Shown here piece by piece: positions 35,766 to 46,844 of a stretch of DNA of 64,000 nucleotides (positions are counted from its first letter, which is position 1; the number at the start of each line of letters is the position of its first letter). The position numbers and the translations under genes are program-made. The notes under the pieces were generated by a model. That model did no database searches, had not been told where the DNA came from, and worked only from the letters and a program-made list of their open reading frames with translations. Source of the DNA: Penelope pileata (Eukaryota; Chordata; Aves; Galliformes; Cracidae); contig WBMW01005277.1 of NCBI GenBank assembly GCA_013396635.1, positions 186,491-250,490 of the forward strand, written 5' to 3'.

Positions 35766-38700
35766 GGATTCAGGAGTTGCAGGGGCACAAGAGGGGACAG
35801 GATGGAAATAAGGAACAGTTTCAGCCCCACTTCCCTCCCCATGGGTCTGAGTTGAAGCAGCTGCCACCCCAACCTCAGAAACGCTGTAAGGGAACAATTT
35901 GCTCCTCTGCTGCTGCCCTTGCACATGAACCCAGCCTGGGGTGACTCAAATGCACATCCCATGTGTCCTAGAACATGGGCAGCCACATCTGCATCACCTC
36001 ATGGTCCTATCACTGTGCAAAGCGACGGGATGGAAGGGCACGGGATGCTCAGGCATCACTGCATGATGTGCAGTCAGGAGGGGACCTGCCACCACGACCA
36101 TGGTTATTGTAGCACACGGGGCAGGAAGGCACCCAAACGCGTGTCCTAATTTCACTTTGGCCAAAAAGAGCCACAGCAACTCTGGCCAACCCTTCGTATC
36201 ACACCATCCGAGTCCCCAGATTTCAGCAAACAGCAGCGATGGTATCGGGGACCCAGCAGCTCTCCCCGCTGTGCGGCTGCTCTGAAGGTCTCAGATGTCA
36301 GCAGTGCAACAGCGTGGACAGCAAAATCCTTCTCCGCAATCACAGCTCAGGGACCTCTGCATCAGAAGCGATTTTTTTGCACGTGGCAAAAAGGTTGGAG
36401 CAACAACTGCAGTGGTCACCAGTGCCAGAACCTGTGGCACTTTGCAGCCCTTTGGATCCCTCTAGGGCACTCATGCTCCATGACTGTCCCCACTGCTCAT
36501 GCCCGCCCTGCAACTCCTCTGCATGAGCCCAAAACCCATCAAGGAGCAGAGCCAGGTGAGAAAACCATGACACTTCCACGGCTGAGGCTGATTTAATGGG
36601 AGAACATGGTGTTTTCAAAGGGATGCAAGGTAGGATGCTGTGCACTATATCATGTAGGACCCTCAATCCACACCAAACATCCATGGGGACAGTGACACAA
36701 AGCTCCCCAGAAGGACCCGAGCGTGGAGCACGGTTGTACCCATCCCTTATCTGACTCATTTCAGTGTCTCAGGGGAAACCCTGGCATTGATAAACAGCCC
36801 TCCGCTCCCTGCCTCCACATTCGCTAACCGAAATCTGGAGTCTATTTTTAACCCTCCAACACCCACGGTGAGGAGGGAGCCTGCAGCTCCCTGGGCTCGT
36901 GCTGTTGTTTACTGGGGGCGATTTGACTGCGGGTATCGAGCAAAGTGAGACCAAAACAAGAGTGCTGATGTGTCATGCAGGCACTTTCCATGCTCAGTGC
37001 CTGCACCGTGCCCCCGGATGGGGTATGCAAAACCAGAAGGCTCCAATTTTTTATTTTCCAGCACATCCCCAGATGAGAGTGCTGCTTAACCTGCTCGTGG
37101 CCACTGCTTGCTGCGTGCACACTGCCAGCCCTGAGCACAAGTGAATGGGAAAAAGAACCTCAGGAGGAGATGGGCTTCTCCTACAGCACGGACACCACAT
37201 CCAGGCACTCGAACGCAGCAGTTGGTGAAGCTGATGGATGCGTGATATCTTCCCAGGAGCTTTTTGCAAACTCTTTGTGCATGGAGGCAGCGGATGCAGC
37301 CTCTGTGGTCAGGGCAGGACATAGTGTGCTTCATCCAGTTCTGGAGTATCTGAGGGTCAAGTTTTCAGCTTTCCCTCAAGGAAACACCTCCACTCCCAAG
37401 CACTGCAGGAGAGGTCTGGTTGTAATTCCTGCCCGAACAAAGGCTGCCTTCACCAGCACTGTCCCATCCCCACCACAACACAGTGCCTGATGCTTCCTTC
37501 CCAAAGCCCCCACGCCATCTGCAAGGCTTTTGGTGACCATTGATTTCAGGGTGGTTTTTAATGGCTTTAGGAAAATTGCTTTTGCTCTGCTCACTGCCCA
37601 TCCCGCGCTCAGGTGGGAGGCATTGCATTGCCCTTGACCTTCACCCAGCCACGAGCCCCTGCAAACCATTTTCTCTTTGATTTTAGTGATGGGAAGCATC
37701 TGCCTTTGCTTTGCTTAGAGGCTCATGCAAACTTTCTGCCTTCTCCCTTGCCACTTGCTCAAAGCTCTACGTTGCCTCCCACCGAAGCTCTGCAGCCCGA
37801 AGCAGAAAGCTCAGCAGCCCAGAAATAACTCAGAAGATGTAAATCCATCTCTCAGCCCCGGGGATGGGTCTCCATTTCCCCATTGGAGAGGGGAGGCCAT
37901 GCAATGGGGCCATGTCACGTGCCTGTCCCCGAGCTGCCGGTCCCACTCTGGCTCTTCCTGCTCCACCGCAGAGCTGTGAAGGTTTTACAAACCTTCATTT
38001 CCTGACACACATGGGCTGAGGGCAAGGGGTCGTGTTTTGGACAACCTGGTTTTTCCATGGCAACTGGTAGTGATGTCACCGACGTGCAGTGATCAGAAGG
38101 GGCCTGGGGAATGGAGAGCTCTCCAGGAACCGGGTAGGAGGTGGGGCTGGGATGGTGCCCAGGGGTGGGGGAGCATCTGCCCTCCTCCCCATCCCTCTGT
38201 GCACCCCTGTCCTCCATTGCACAAAGCATCCAACCCTCTCCCCTGCACGGGCATTTGCAGGATGTATCCATCCCGTGGCTCTGAGCTCTCATCCCCTTTG
38301 TTCCTCCAGGCATTCTCCTTCTCATCACCAATTTCCCTGCAAAGGGAGCCCCTTTACAACAACCATTAAAATCTCCCGTGGACGAGTACGTGTGGCACTG
38401 ACAACCAGCATCAGTTTGAATGGTCCTGTGCAGTAGTGTCCGTCTGTCTGCCTGTCCATCCACCTGTCCCTGGAGGCATCTGACACCACAGCACTTTGCC
38501 TCCAGGCACAGTGCTGCAGCAAAGCATTATTTGGGTCAGCTCTGAGACGTCACCAGGACACGGGCAGCAAAACCACCCCCCGTGTACAGAGCTGCTAAGG
38601 AACCCCCGTTCCACTCCCTGAGGACAGCCTCAGGACCTCTTTTCCACCTCAGAAACACCTCTCCAGGTGGGAAACATCATCAGCTCCAACCCCATCCCTG

Positions 38701-39339
38701 CTGCTTTATGGACTGACCTGGGCACACAGCTGTACCAAGAGGGAGCAAAGCCAACGGAGTGTTGGGGAGATGGGAAACAAGCTGCTGGTGCTTGGGAAGT
38801 GGGCACAGACCCTCAGCAGTGCTCTCCCACAGATTTAAGTGGTAATCAGTAATAGAATTCACTTGCTGCATCCTCATGGAGCAGTGCTCTGCCTGAAAGT
38901 CCCAACAAGAAAACAAGCCAGCAAATAGGGAAGGTTTTGTCCAGCTCCCTGCTTTATCTCTCCACGTGACAGCGAGTGGTTTAAGTGGCCTGGGAAAAAT
39001 GTACCCTCCTCAGCAGCAAATAGCATCCAGAAGAACCCATGTGCATCAAGAAAACAGCAGTCAGAGGTGAACTGGATGCTTGTAGACAGGGATCTGCGCT
39101 GAGCAAGTCCACGAAGGCAGAGGGATGCACTCATGGTGGTAGCACAGAGCTGATATCAAACACCATCAAAACAGTGATGCTGTTTCCTTTGCTGGAATCT
39201 CACTGGGAGATTTCAGCCAAAATTAAACGGCATCGGCGGTGCGCTCAGACCCTGCAGGGACCCAACAGCACTGGCTCCACTCACAGAACAGGGAAAGAGA
39301 AAACAAAACAACCCCACGAGAGAGCTCCCAAAAACGTTG

Positions 39340-39440
39340 CACGAAAAGTGAACACTCAGCAGAGCGATGTTTCCTGCGCAGTGAGAGTTGGCCGGCGAGT
39401 GAACAGGAAATCACTGCTTCCTGCCTGCAGAGGAAGCGCC
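39340..39440 (+). promoter_or_regulatory. candidate ETS/IRF-like motif cluster
   Basis: CACGAAAAGTGAAC resembles an IRF or PRDM1 site. TTTCCTGCG, GAACAGGAAATC (39401-39412), CTTCCTGC and AGAGGAAGCG give four ETS-core words on both strands within about 70 bp. CTATCTAA (GATA-like, reverse) and GATCAAA follow. The pattern resembles haematopoietic enhancers; unproven. Confidence 0.2.
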
Positions 39441-39734
39441 TATCTAATGCCTGTGATCAAAAACAAACATCGCTTCAATTAAACAAACAAAGGACCCAAA
39501 AACTTCAACAGCTCGCAGCCTGGGTCAGCTCCAGGGGTAGGGGGAAAGCGGCCAAAAATAAGGAGCTTGTAACCTTGAGAAGGGCCCTCGTCCTCTTCCT
39601 TGCACAGTGACGTTGCTGCAGTGTTTGCGGGAGACAGTGGGGGTTTGGTGACCTCATGGCCACGTCCATGGGGTTGCTGCCACCCCAGAAGCAGGGAGGG
39701 GACAGACATGACCTCCAGTGATGTTCCCAGTGCT

Positions 39735-40555
39735 GGGGTTTGGTGAAGTGTTGATCAGATCCCTCTCAGCCTTCTCCTCTCCACCTGAACAGCCCCGGGA
39801 CTCACAGCTTTCACCACGAGGAGATGCTCCAGGCCCCCCCATCTCTGTCCCCTCCCTGGCACTCTCCCCACCAGTTCCCATCTGCCTGGAACTGGGGAGC
39901 CCAGTGCTGGGCCCGGGGCTCCATGTGGGGCCTCCCCAGGGCAGAGCAGAGGGGAGGAGCCCCTCCCTGGACCACCAGCCCCCTCTGTGCTGTGCCCCAC
40001 AGGGTCCTATTGGCCTTCTTGGCCACCACTGCCAGCCCTGGGTCTAGATGTGGTCAACCGTTGGTCAACCATTGGTCAACTGGTGGTCAGCCATTGGTCA
40101 ACATGTGGTCAACCATTGGTCAACGCGTGGTCAACCATTGGTCAACTGGTGGTCAGCCATTGGTGGATTGTTGGTCAACATGTGGTCAACCATTGGTCAA
40201 CATGTGGTCAACTACTGGTCAACCATTGGTCAACCAGGACCCTCAGGTCCTTCTCTGCAGAAGGACCTCTCCTCCTTTCCAGTAGCTCAGCTCCCAACCT
40301 GTTCTGATGTGTGTGGTTATTCCTCCACAGGAACCCTACAGGTCCTTGCAGGACCCCACACTTGCCCTTGTTGAACCTCTTTGGGTTCCTCTCCACCCAG
40401 CTCTCAGCCTGCCCTGGTCTCGTTCAATGGCAGCACAGCTTCTGGTGTTTCAGTCACTCCTCCCAGCTTTGTACCATCAGCAAACTCACTGAGGGTGCAC
40501 TCTAGCCCTCGATCCAGGTCATTGATGAAGATGTCAAATGGTCCTGGGGCTGTTG
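39735..40555 (-). mobile_element. CR1 LINE, ORF2 3' half without the 3' tail
   Basis: Antisense CR1. From left: TTGATCAGATCCCTCTCAGC, the segment for the RRATKM/CSGLEHL part, GGCCTTCTTGGCCACC, an expanded 11-bp array (40045-40240), AGGTCCTTCTCTGCAG, TTGTTGAACCTCTTTGGG, and CAGCAAACTCACTGAGGG from the reverse-transcriptase catalytic box. The 5' truncation is near 40555. The 3' UTR and octamer tail are missing on the left. CAGTGCTGGGCCCGGGGCTCC shows divergence from the usual CAGTACTCCAG segment. Confidence 0.88.
40045..40240 (-). repeat. 11-bp minisatellite inside CR1 ORF2 (GGTCAACCATT unit)
   Basis: About 16 units of 11 bp (GGTCAACCATT, GGTCAACCGTT, GGTCAACATGT, GGTCAGCCATT) lie between the QCALMAKKAN part and the EKDLGVLVD part of CR1 ORF2, read on the minus strand. 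Variants such as TGGATTG interrupt it once. The plus strand stays open in several phases, so 11-residue periodic chance peptides appear. Confidence 0.92.
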
Positions 40556-40607
40556 AAATCACAAAGCCAGAGAAGGATGAGGATTTGGTCACCCTTGTTC
40601 TGCCCAA
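40404..40607 (-). pseudogene. CR1 ORF2 reverse-transcriptase fragment
   Basis: The minus-strand translation contains FDIFINDLDRGLECTLSEF followed by ADGTKLGGV, which is the CR1 catalytic-box region (IFINDLDSGIECTLSKFADDTKL type). The second aspartate of FADD is glycine here, so the catalytic pair is lost. The upstream RT domains are absent because of 5' truncation, and the frame is lost downstream. This is a dead retrotransposon piece, not a host gene. Confidence 0.85.
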
Positions 40608-41522
40608 GAGCTGCTTGGGTGCCTGCGGCTCTGCTGGCTTTCAGCCATCTCCCTGTGTTTGGTCTCTCTGCCTGGTCTTGGTTTTGTTTTGAGATTTAGT
40701 TTCGTCTATAGAAATATCCCTTCCAAACCGCTGCAGATTGTTTTATTTTAACGCAGAATCCCTTGTCTGAAATATAATGAATTCGGGCTATGGGAATAGG
40801 AATCCTTTCTTCTTGCATCTGAACAGAGCAGGACTTACAGCCCCTGGGCTATAAATCAATCCTGGGAGCAGCACGATCGTGAGCCTCTCCTCATCTCAGG
40901 GCTGGAGGATGCTGAGGGCTGTGCAGTGCCCAGGGACCTCGTGCTGTTTTTCCAGCTTGCTGCAAACTTTTTGGTTTTGGACAAATCCCAACCAGGAGAG
41001 ATTGATGCGAGGAGTCAGCAGGATCCAGCAGGATCCAGGTGCTGCCTGGCCCCACGTGCATCGCCGGCCGTGCTGGGGAGTCGATCTGCTGCAGCATTCA
41101 TCCCCTGAGTTATGGATTCTGGGTCTGACCGAATGCTGTGCGCGTGCCGTTTCCCTGATTTAAAGCACAGGCACAAAGAGGTGGAGGAGGTGGTTTTGCT
41201 TTGAACCCAAAGCAAAGAATGGGCTTTTTCCAGCCCTGGCTGAGCCCAGAGCTCCAGCATTGCTCCTTCTGCACACATCCGAGGCTCTGAACCGTCCCAG
41301 CTGGAAAAGCCCCTCTCTCCCAGCACAAAACTGAGCAGATAGAAATGAAACAAAGAGGCTGGAGCTGTCACAGGACAGCATGTGTGAAAGGCAGTGCTTC
41401 TCTGCATCGCCCACTGCACGAGCAGGTGAGAAATATGGCTCAGGAGCAAAGGAGGGCACACAGCAAACAGGGCAAATGGCTGATCCATGGGAACAGGGAG
41501 AGGACATGGGCACACCAGGTCA

Positions 41523-41665
41523 TCGCCTTGCATCCCACAACCTGCATCCCTCTGCCTTGCATCCCACCACCTTGAATTCCATCATCTTGCATCCCATCAC
41601 TTTGCATCCCATTATCTTGCATCCCATCACTTCCCATCCCACCACCTTGCATCCCAACACATTCT
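41523..41665 (+). repeat. 15-bp minisatellite (CTTGCATCCCATCAC unit)
   Basis: CTTGCATCCCACAAC, CTTGCATCCCACCAC, CTTGAATTCCATCAT, CTTGCATCCCATCAC and related units follow each other for about nine copies. Since 15 is a multiple of three, every phase remains open and gives five-residue repeats in chance frames on both strands. Confidence 0.9.
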
Positions 41666-43794
41666 CCTTGCTGTGGGTTTGCACGAGCACTGCAAGGCTC
41701 GCGATGGGTTTTGCAGACCCAAACACATCCACCAGGCACAGCACAGAGCAGGACGCAGCGGGTTTCTCCTCGGTGCATTTTGCACTCAAGAGATGCTAAA
41801 TCAGAGACCACCAGATCCGACCACGGACTAATGGAAAAACTATTCCAGAGTCACCGATAGCCCCACAACAGACTGCAAATATCAAGGATAGGGGAACGTG
41901 CGTTCCTCCTGTGTGGCCACCACACAAAAGCTGTTATTCAGCATTTTGCTGGGTGATATTAAAACCATCAGGTGCAGCCATCACGAACACGCTAAGTGCT
42001 TGCAGCTCAGGCAAGGCTTTCTGCTTTGTGCACCTGGTTTGCTAAAACAAAATGTTTACCCATTTCCTGCTCGCTGATTTTATTTGTTTTAGAAATAAAA
42101 CTTCCCAACTAATCACACCCAGTTAATATGTATTTAGAGTGCATCTTCCTGCCAGTGCCTACACAACGCAAGGCTGCATGCAGGAGGACCAGCATCCGGA
42201 TGCTTGCATTGAAAGCTCCCATCTGAGTCCTTTAAGCAATGTCTGCTCCTTCCTAACGCAGAACTGCAGGCTCAGGCTCGCGGGTGAAAGGATTGCTGAT
42301 GCTGTTCCATCCCTGGCTGGAAAATCCATGCAACATCCCTGGAAAGTTGATGGCTCCGATGGAAATGCTGGCCAATTTCCTCATTGTGCAGGTGCCAAGA
42401 GCAGAGATGAGCTCCTGGAGGCTGCTCCAGAGGGGACTGTGGGCACAGAGCTGGGGAAGACTTTCAGTGGCAGAAGGAGCAGTGAAGCTCTCAGCTCCTC
42501 CCGAAAATCAAGAAAACATAGTTATGCCTCTGGAAATCTCCCTTAAATCCAAAGGCTGCATCTCCATTTGTACGAACACGTCAGCTCCTGCTGGAAAAAC
42601 GCCCGTCCCAGGCAGCAGCTCAGCAGCTCTGGGGGTTTCCTCCTGCTGCAGCCCTGGGTTCTGCTCAGTGTCAGGGCTGGGGATGCTCATCACATCTCCC
42701 CTGTTCTACTGCTTTAAAGCCCAATTTTATTCAAATTTTTATCCACATTTTTGTCTCTTTTTATCCTAAATCCATGGGATTTAGGTCTCCCTTTTGTTGA
42801 TGGGCCCTGGCCCTCCCTGGAATGCAGTAACCCTACCCTGAGCATTCAGCACCCATTCCCAGCACCCACTCCTGAGCCCCTCTCCCTGCAGCTCCCAGCC
42901 CATTTTCAGAGACACCGTGGCATTACCCAAAGCTGCACTGAGCAGAAATCCCCAGGAGCAAATGCCACAAACACAGCTGGGATGGAGGGAAAACACCCGG
43001 CATTGCACCAGACCAAGAAATGTGATTTTAAGGAGAGAAAAGCTCGACATGCATTTATTCTACTCTGATGCTCTGCATTGCACACCGCATGATTTTTGCA
43101 CAAGCCTCAGGTCCTGCAGGTCTCCAGGAGAACCCCATGGTTTAGGGTTGCATAGAACAGAACACGCTGCACTTCTGGGATGCAGAATCCCAGACAGTGA
43201 TGCCTTAACAAGAATTCAAGTTTCTTTCACGCCTTGGGTGACCATTCCTGGTCCTAACACCCAGAACCATGCTTGGTTTTTCCCAGTTGCCAGCACCAGC
43301 ACCAGCAGCAGGAGGTTCCTCCCATTGCCTGCTCAGGGCACTGCTTCCCTTCTCCCCACTGCAAACAGACCTTGCACACACACCAAGCAGCACTAGCATC
43401 CCTTCTTTTCCCAAATAATTCACCTCCCATGAGATCAAGGCCCACTAAAGGGGCAGAGCTGCCCACAGACCCCCCTGGGCTGCATGGGAGCAGTGGGGCA
43501 CACCCTCCTCCCTGCCTGGAGCCACTTTCCTGGCACAGATGCAGCCTTCAGCACCTGACCCACTTCTGCTCGACTCAGCTGCGCTCCTCCAGCGTTTTTT
43601 AGCACAAAATCACATCGTTGCACATGCCCAGGTCCACCCTCTTAACCCACGTCCCCCTCCATTGGTGTTTTTCCCTGTTTCCCCATTTTCCATATGGAAA
43701 TCATCAGCTGCTCCCAAAGCCCCCACCGGGAGGGTTCGACTTCTCCGGATCAGGAGCACAACCACAGATCCCTGTAGCTGGGCTGAGCGGTTGC

Positions 43795-43965
43795 CAAAGG
43801 AGCCTCCTCCTCATCTTCATCCTCATCCTCCTCATCATCCTCCTCCACTTCCTCCTTGTCCTCCTCGCTTTCTCTCTTTCCCCTCCTCTTCATCCTCCTC
43901 CTCTCTTTCTCTCCTCCTCCTCCTCTTAATCTTCCTCCTCCTCCAAGCCACTCTCCAGACCCCTT
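43795..43965 (+). repeat. polypyrimidine (CCT/CTC/CAT)n tract
   Basis: About 170 bp are almost pure pyrimidine on the plus strand, built from TCCTCCTC, CATCATCC and TTTCTCTC words. The minus strand encodes a Glu/Lys/Arg chance peptide. Long homopurine-homopyrimidine tracts of this kind can form triplexes and are hard to sequence. Confidence 0.85.
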
Positions 43966-45109
43966 CTCTTGGATGGATTCCCTCCGGCCATGGGATGCAG
44001 GAGACCAAGAAAGCCCCTGGAACCCATCCCCACAGCACTTCTCCCAAACTTTCCCTCCTTGCAGCAATTTGGGACCCACCTGCACCAGAGCTCTGTGGGC
44101 TCCTCTGAGGCTCAGCCTTTGGGCAATGCTTTCAGGGCTCTGTTCCATGCCCCATCCCTCAGACATCCGACAGAATTTCCCAGCTGAAGATGCTATTTCC
44201 TACAAATCTGACTTCAGCACAGCACAGCAGATACAGGAGATGGAGACGGGGAGGAAAATCCCTGTGCACTGCTCCAACATCAGCATCATTTGCACTGGGT
44301 TTAGCTGCGTGCTCCCATCTCCTCAAGCTTCTGCTCATTCTGCTTTATGGGATTTACGACATTTCTCTGAAGGATGCAGCATTTCCCATGCACACCTGGC
44401 AATGCTGCCCTCACCCATTTGTTCTGCAAGTTCCTGCACTGCTGCACAGCCCATGTGTGTCACCTGTACTCATTCTGCACATTGCACTTCCCAATTGCCC
44501 TCAGTGACACGAATGTAGGGAACACATTGCAACTACAGGGGAGCAGAGGAGCAGTGACCAGGGTTGCTCCGACCTCAGCCATCCTCTGGAGTCGCAGACT
44601 CTGTTCCTTTGTTCTCATTGCACTCAAAGCAAAATAACAGATGAGAAGTTTGCATAATGACAAAGAGGAGCTGCCAGGACGGGGAGCACAGAGATGCACA
44701 CCAGAGCCCAGAGACTGCAAGCACCAAAAAGGAAAATGTCCTGAGATGGTGGGGCTGTTTGCCAGAGGGGAGCACCAGGAGCAGGGATGGTTCACATTGA
44801 ACAGAGCAACATCCTGGGGAGCTCAGGCCTGGGGAGCTGCTCTGGAGGAGCTGCAGGTTTGCAAGGTGTATTCTTGCAGTGTGCAATCCCTTGCATGGTC
44901 ATAAAGGTGTATCTGGAGCAGGGTTTGGGGTCTGCCATGGTCTCCTCTGTGAATCATTTTCCTGGGAGAGTGAGATAGGAGCCTGCACTGCAACACTGCA
45001 GCCCCACCACTTACCCTGAATTCACTTAATTAACAAAAACTACATTCTGAGATGTCCTCGATTTTTGTACAGCAAACAGCACAAAGAGATCCCTTGGGCA
45101 GAGCCACGC

Positions 45110-45357
45110 TGCAGCCCCACAGCACCAGTGCTCTGCACGAAGCATCCCCCCACGGCCCATCATCATTCCCCTGCATGGAGCTGCTCCCCATGGCCCCATG
45201 TCACCAGTTCTGTGCACGGGGCATCTCCCCATGGCCTCACAGCACCAATCCCCTGCACGGGGCATCGCCTCATGGCCCAACATCACCATTCCTCTGCACG
45301 GAGCAGCTCCCCACGGCCCCATGTCACTGGTCCCTGCACGGGGCAACTCCCGGTGCT
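45110..45357 (+). repeat. 41-bp minisatellite, about six copies
   Basis: Units of about 41 bp carry CATGGCCCCATGTCACCAG (or variant), then CTCTGCACGGGGCATC and TCCC. Copies start near 45152, 45190, 45231, 45272 and 45313. They are moderately diverged. It lies 300 bp from the 14-bp array but shares no unit with it. Confidence 0.85.
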
Positions 45358-45649
45358 CCATCCATCTCATGCTTTGCCACTTAAAAGAAACTTCTGCCTG
45401 CTGAAGGCAGAGCAGGAGCAGTGAGGGCAGCAGCAGGAGGGGCTGCAGCATCCACACTGGGCAGCCCCCACCTCCCAAACCACCCAGCATCATCCTCCTG
45501 CAGCACAGCTCCCAGCACACGATTGCATCACTTTTGTTTTTCTTTGAGGGATGGATTCCTCCCATCTCGCTGAGCGGCCCTTGCCCGGGGGCACACAGCT
45601 GGGCCAGGTGACACAGATGACAAAGGTGACAAAGCCACCCACAGCGATG

Positions 45650-46192
45650 GAGATAGCATGATGGGGAGAGTGCAATGGGGACAGCATAATGGGGTTGGCA
45701 CAATGGGGACAGCACAATGGGGACAGCACAGTGGGGACAATATGATGAGGACAGTGCAATGAGTAGAACACAGTGGGGACAGCACAATGGGGACAGTGCA
45801 ATAGGGGTGGTGTAATGGGGATGGCACAAAGGGGCACAGCACAATGGGGAGAGGGCAATGGGGACAGCACAACGGGGACAGCACGATGGGGCATAGCACG
45901 ATGGGGACAGCACAACGGGGACGGCACAGTGGGGATGGCACAGTGGGGACAACATGATGGGGACAGTGCAATGAGTAAAATACAATGGGGACAGCGCAAT
46001 GGGGATGGCACAATGGGGCACAGCGTGATGGGGACAGAGCAGTGGGGACAGCGGAGTGAGCACAGAGCAATGGGGACAGCGCAACGTGGACAACACAGTG
46101 GGGCACGGCACAATGGGGGCAACACAATAGGGACAGTGCAATGGGGACAACACAATGGGGCACAGCACAGTGGGGACAGCACTGGCACCTCC
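45650..46192 (+). repeat. 14-15-bp minisatellite (GGGGACAGCACAAT unit), about 36 copies
   Basis: GGGGACAGCACAATG and variants (GGGGATGGCACAATG, GGGGACAACATGATG, GGGGCACAGCACAAT) repeat for over 500 bp. The plus strand has a run of four G about every 14 bp and few C, so GC skew is strong. All minus-strand phases are open for 240-380 codons and give Cys/Pro/His-rich periodic peptides that mimic CxxC knuckles. These are products of the repeat, not proteins. Confidence 0.93.
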
Positions 46193-46222
46193 TTGGGTTG
46201 GGTTGGGTTGGGTTGGGTTGGG
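46193..46222 (+). repeat. (GGGTT)n short tandem repeat
   Basis: Five to six GGGTT units directly follow the 14-bp array. The vertebrate telomere unit is TTAGGG, so this pentamer is only telomere-like and is not evidence of a chromosome end. Confidence 0.9.
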
Positions 46223-46287
46223 GGAGCTGGGGCACCCGCAGCATCACACACCCCATGGGAACAGCAGAGCCCCCCAGGGGTACTCAC

Positions 46288-46388
46288 CCCGACTTTGTCC
46301 TTGCATCCAGAGGAGTTAAAGCCCGTGGAGATGAGGTCGCATTGTTCGAGATGCGCTCGGGGGGAGGCAACTGCGTTCTTTATATCTC
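46288..46388 (-). promoter_or_regulatory. candidate minus-strand TATA promoter with first-exon donor
   Basis: On the minus strand, GAGATATAAAG at 46378-46388 gives a TATA-like box. About 30 bp on is a plausible start near 46350, and CAAAGTCGGG|GTGAGTACC gives a strong splice donor at 46288/46287. Upstream, 46400-46640 is GC-rich with CCCTCCCC-type boxes and CpGs. The first exon would be ~60 nt and non-coding. It would be spliced just before the 14-bp array. Inference only. Confidence 0.2.
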
Positions 46389-46793
46389 AAAGATTCACTA
46401 AAGTTCAGGAAGAGAGAGGAACGAGAGGGGAAGGCGAAAGGGGAGGGACTGAGCGGAGGGCCCAGAGGCCGTATAGAATGACAATGGAAGGAAATGCTTT
46501 ATCAAACCTAGAAAGCCAACCCTGTCCTGGGAACACAGGGGGAGAAAAAAAATGAGAAGAAAAGGGAGTTTGGCCGCGGCGGTTCCTTGCAGCCCTCCTC
46601 CCCCAGCCCCTTGCTGCAAACACAATGCGGCTGAACGCGTCCGGCTCACTGTTTTTTTTTTTTTTTTCATTAAACAGAAAGAATTTTCAGTTCTTTCAAA
46701 AAAAAAAAAAAAAAATCCAACAACCAAACCCTGCCCGGGAATGGGAATGTGACGCTCTTCCCCCTCCCCCGGCTGCAGCCTTCCAAGTTTCTA

Positions 46794-46844
46794 TGAGTCA
46801 AACGTTTGCAATGTGTTACCGAAATGTTACCAAGCTGGAATGCA
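46794..46844 (+). promoter_or_regulatory. candidate AP-1, RFX-like and TEAD motif group
   Basis: TGAGTCA at 46794-46800 is an exact AP-1 site. GTTACC occurs twice (GTGTTACCGAAATGTTACC), resembling RFX half sites. GGAATGC at 46837-46843 is a TEAD-type word. AP-1 with TEAD is a known enhancer combination. The group lies in unique DNA downstream of the A-run. Confidence 0.18.

Larger units (their letters stand above)
33565..39734. other. unique stretch without a recognised gene
   Basis: Six kilobases with no recognised CR1 copy or coding exon. It contains a GGATGATG-type low-complexity tract (35505-35765) and three regulatory-looking motif groups (34882-34914, 35105-35300, 39340-39440). All open frames are short or overlap each other. 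Confidence 0.5.
40556..45099. other. stretch without a recognised gene
   Basis: No coding domain recognised. It contains a 15-bp minisatellite (41523-41665) and a long polypyrimidine tract (43795-43965). TGTTTACCC at 42052-42060 is a forkhead-type site next to ATTTCCTGC (ETS, reverse). The 220-codon frame 43856-44518 (plus) starts inside the polypyrimidine tract and is not credible. Confidence 0.5.

Noticed and set aside
40045..40374. short direct repeats with spacers, looked at as a CRISPR-like array
   Set aside because: Unit is 11 bp without unique spacers and lies inside CR1 ORF2 of a vertebrate genome; it is a minisatellite.
43730..43745. GGGTTCGACTTC as a tRNA B box
   Set aside because: It deviates from GGTTCRANYCC, and no A box or cloverleaf could be placed upstream.
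43750..44166. minus-strand frame with Glu/Lys/Arg-rich acidic-basic repeats
   Set aside because: It is the polypurine strand of the CCT/CTC tract; low complexity only.
45026..46168. 380-codon minus-strand ORF with repeated CPHC-type motifs, like a zinc-knuckle protein
   Set aside because: It is the translation of the 14-bp minisatellite. The other minus-strand phases and a plus-strand phase are open through the same sequence with the same periodicity.
46193..46222. interstitial telomere repeat
   Set aside because: The unit is GGGTT, not TTAGGG, and the run is only about 30 bp.
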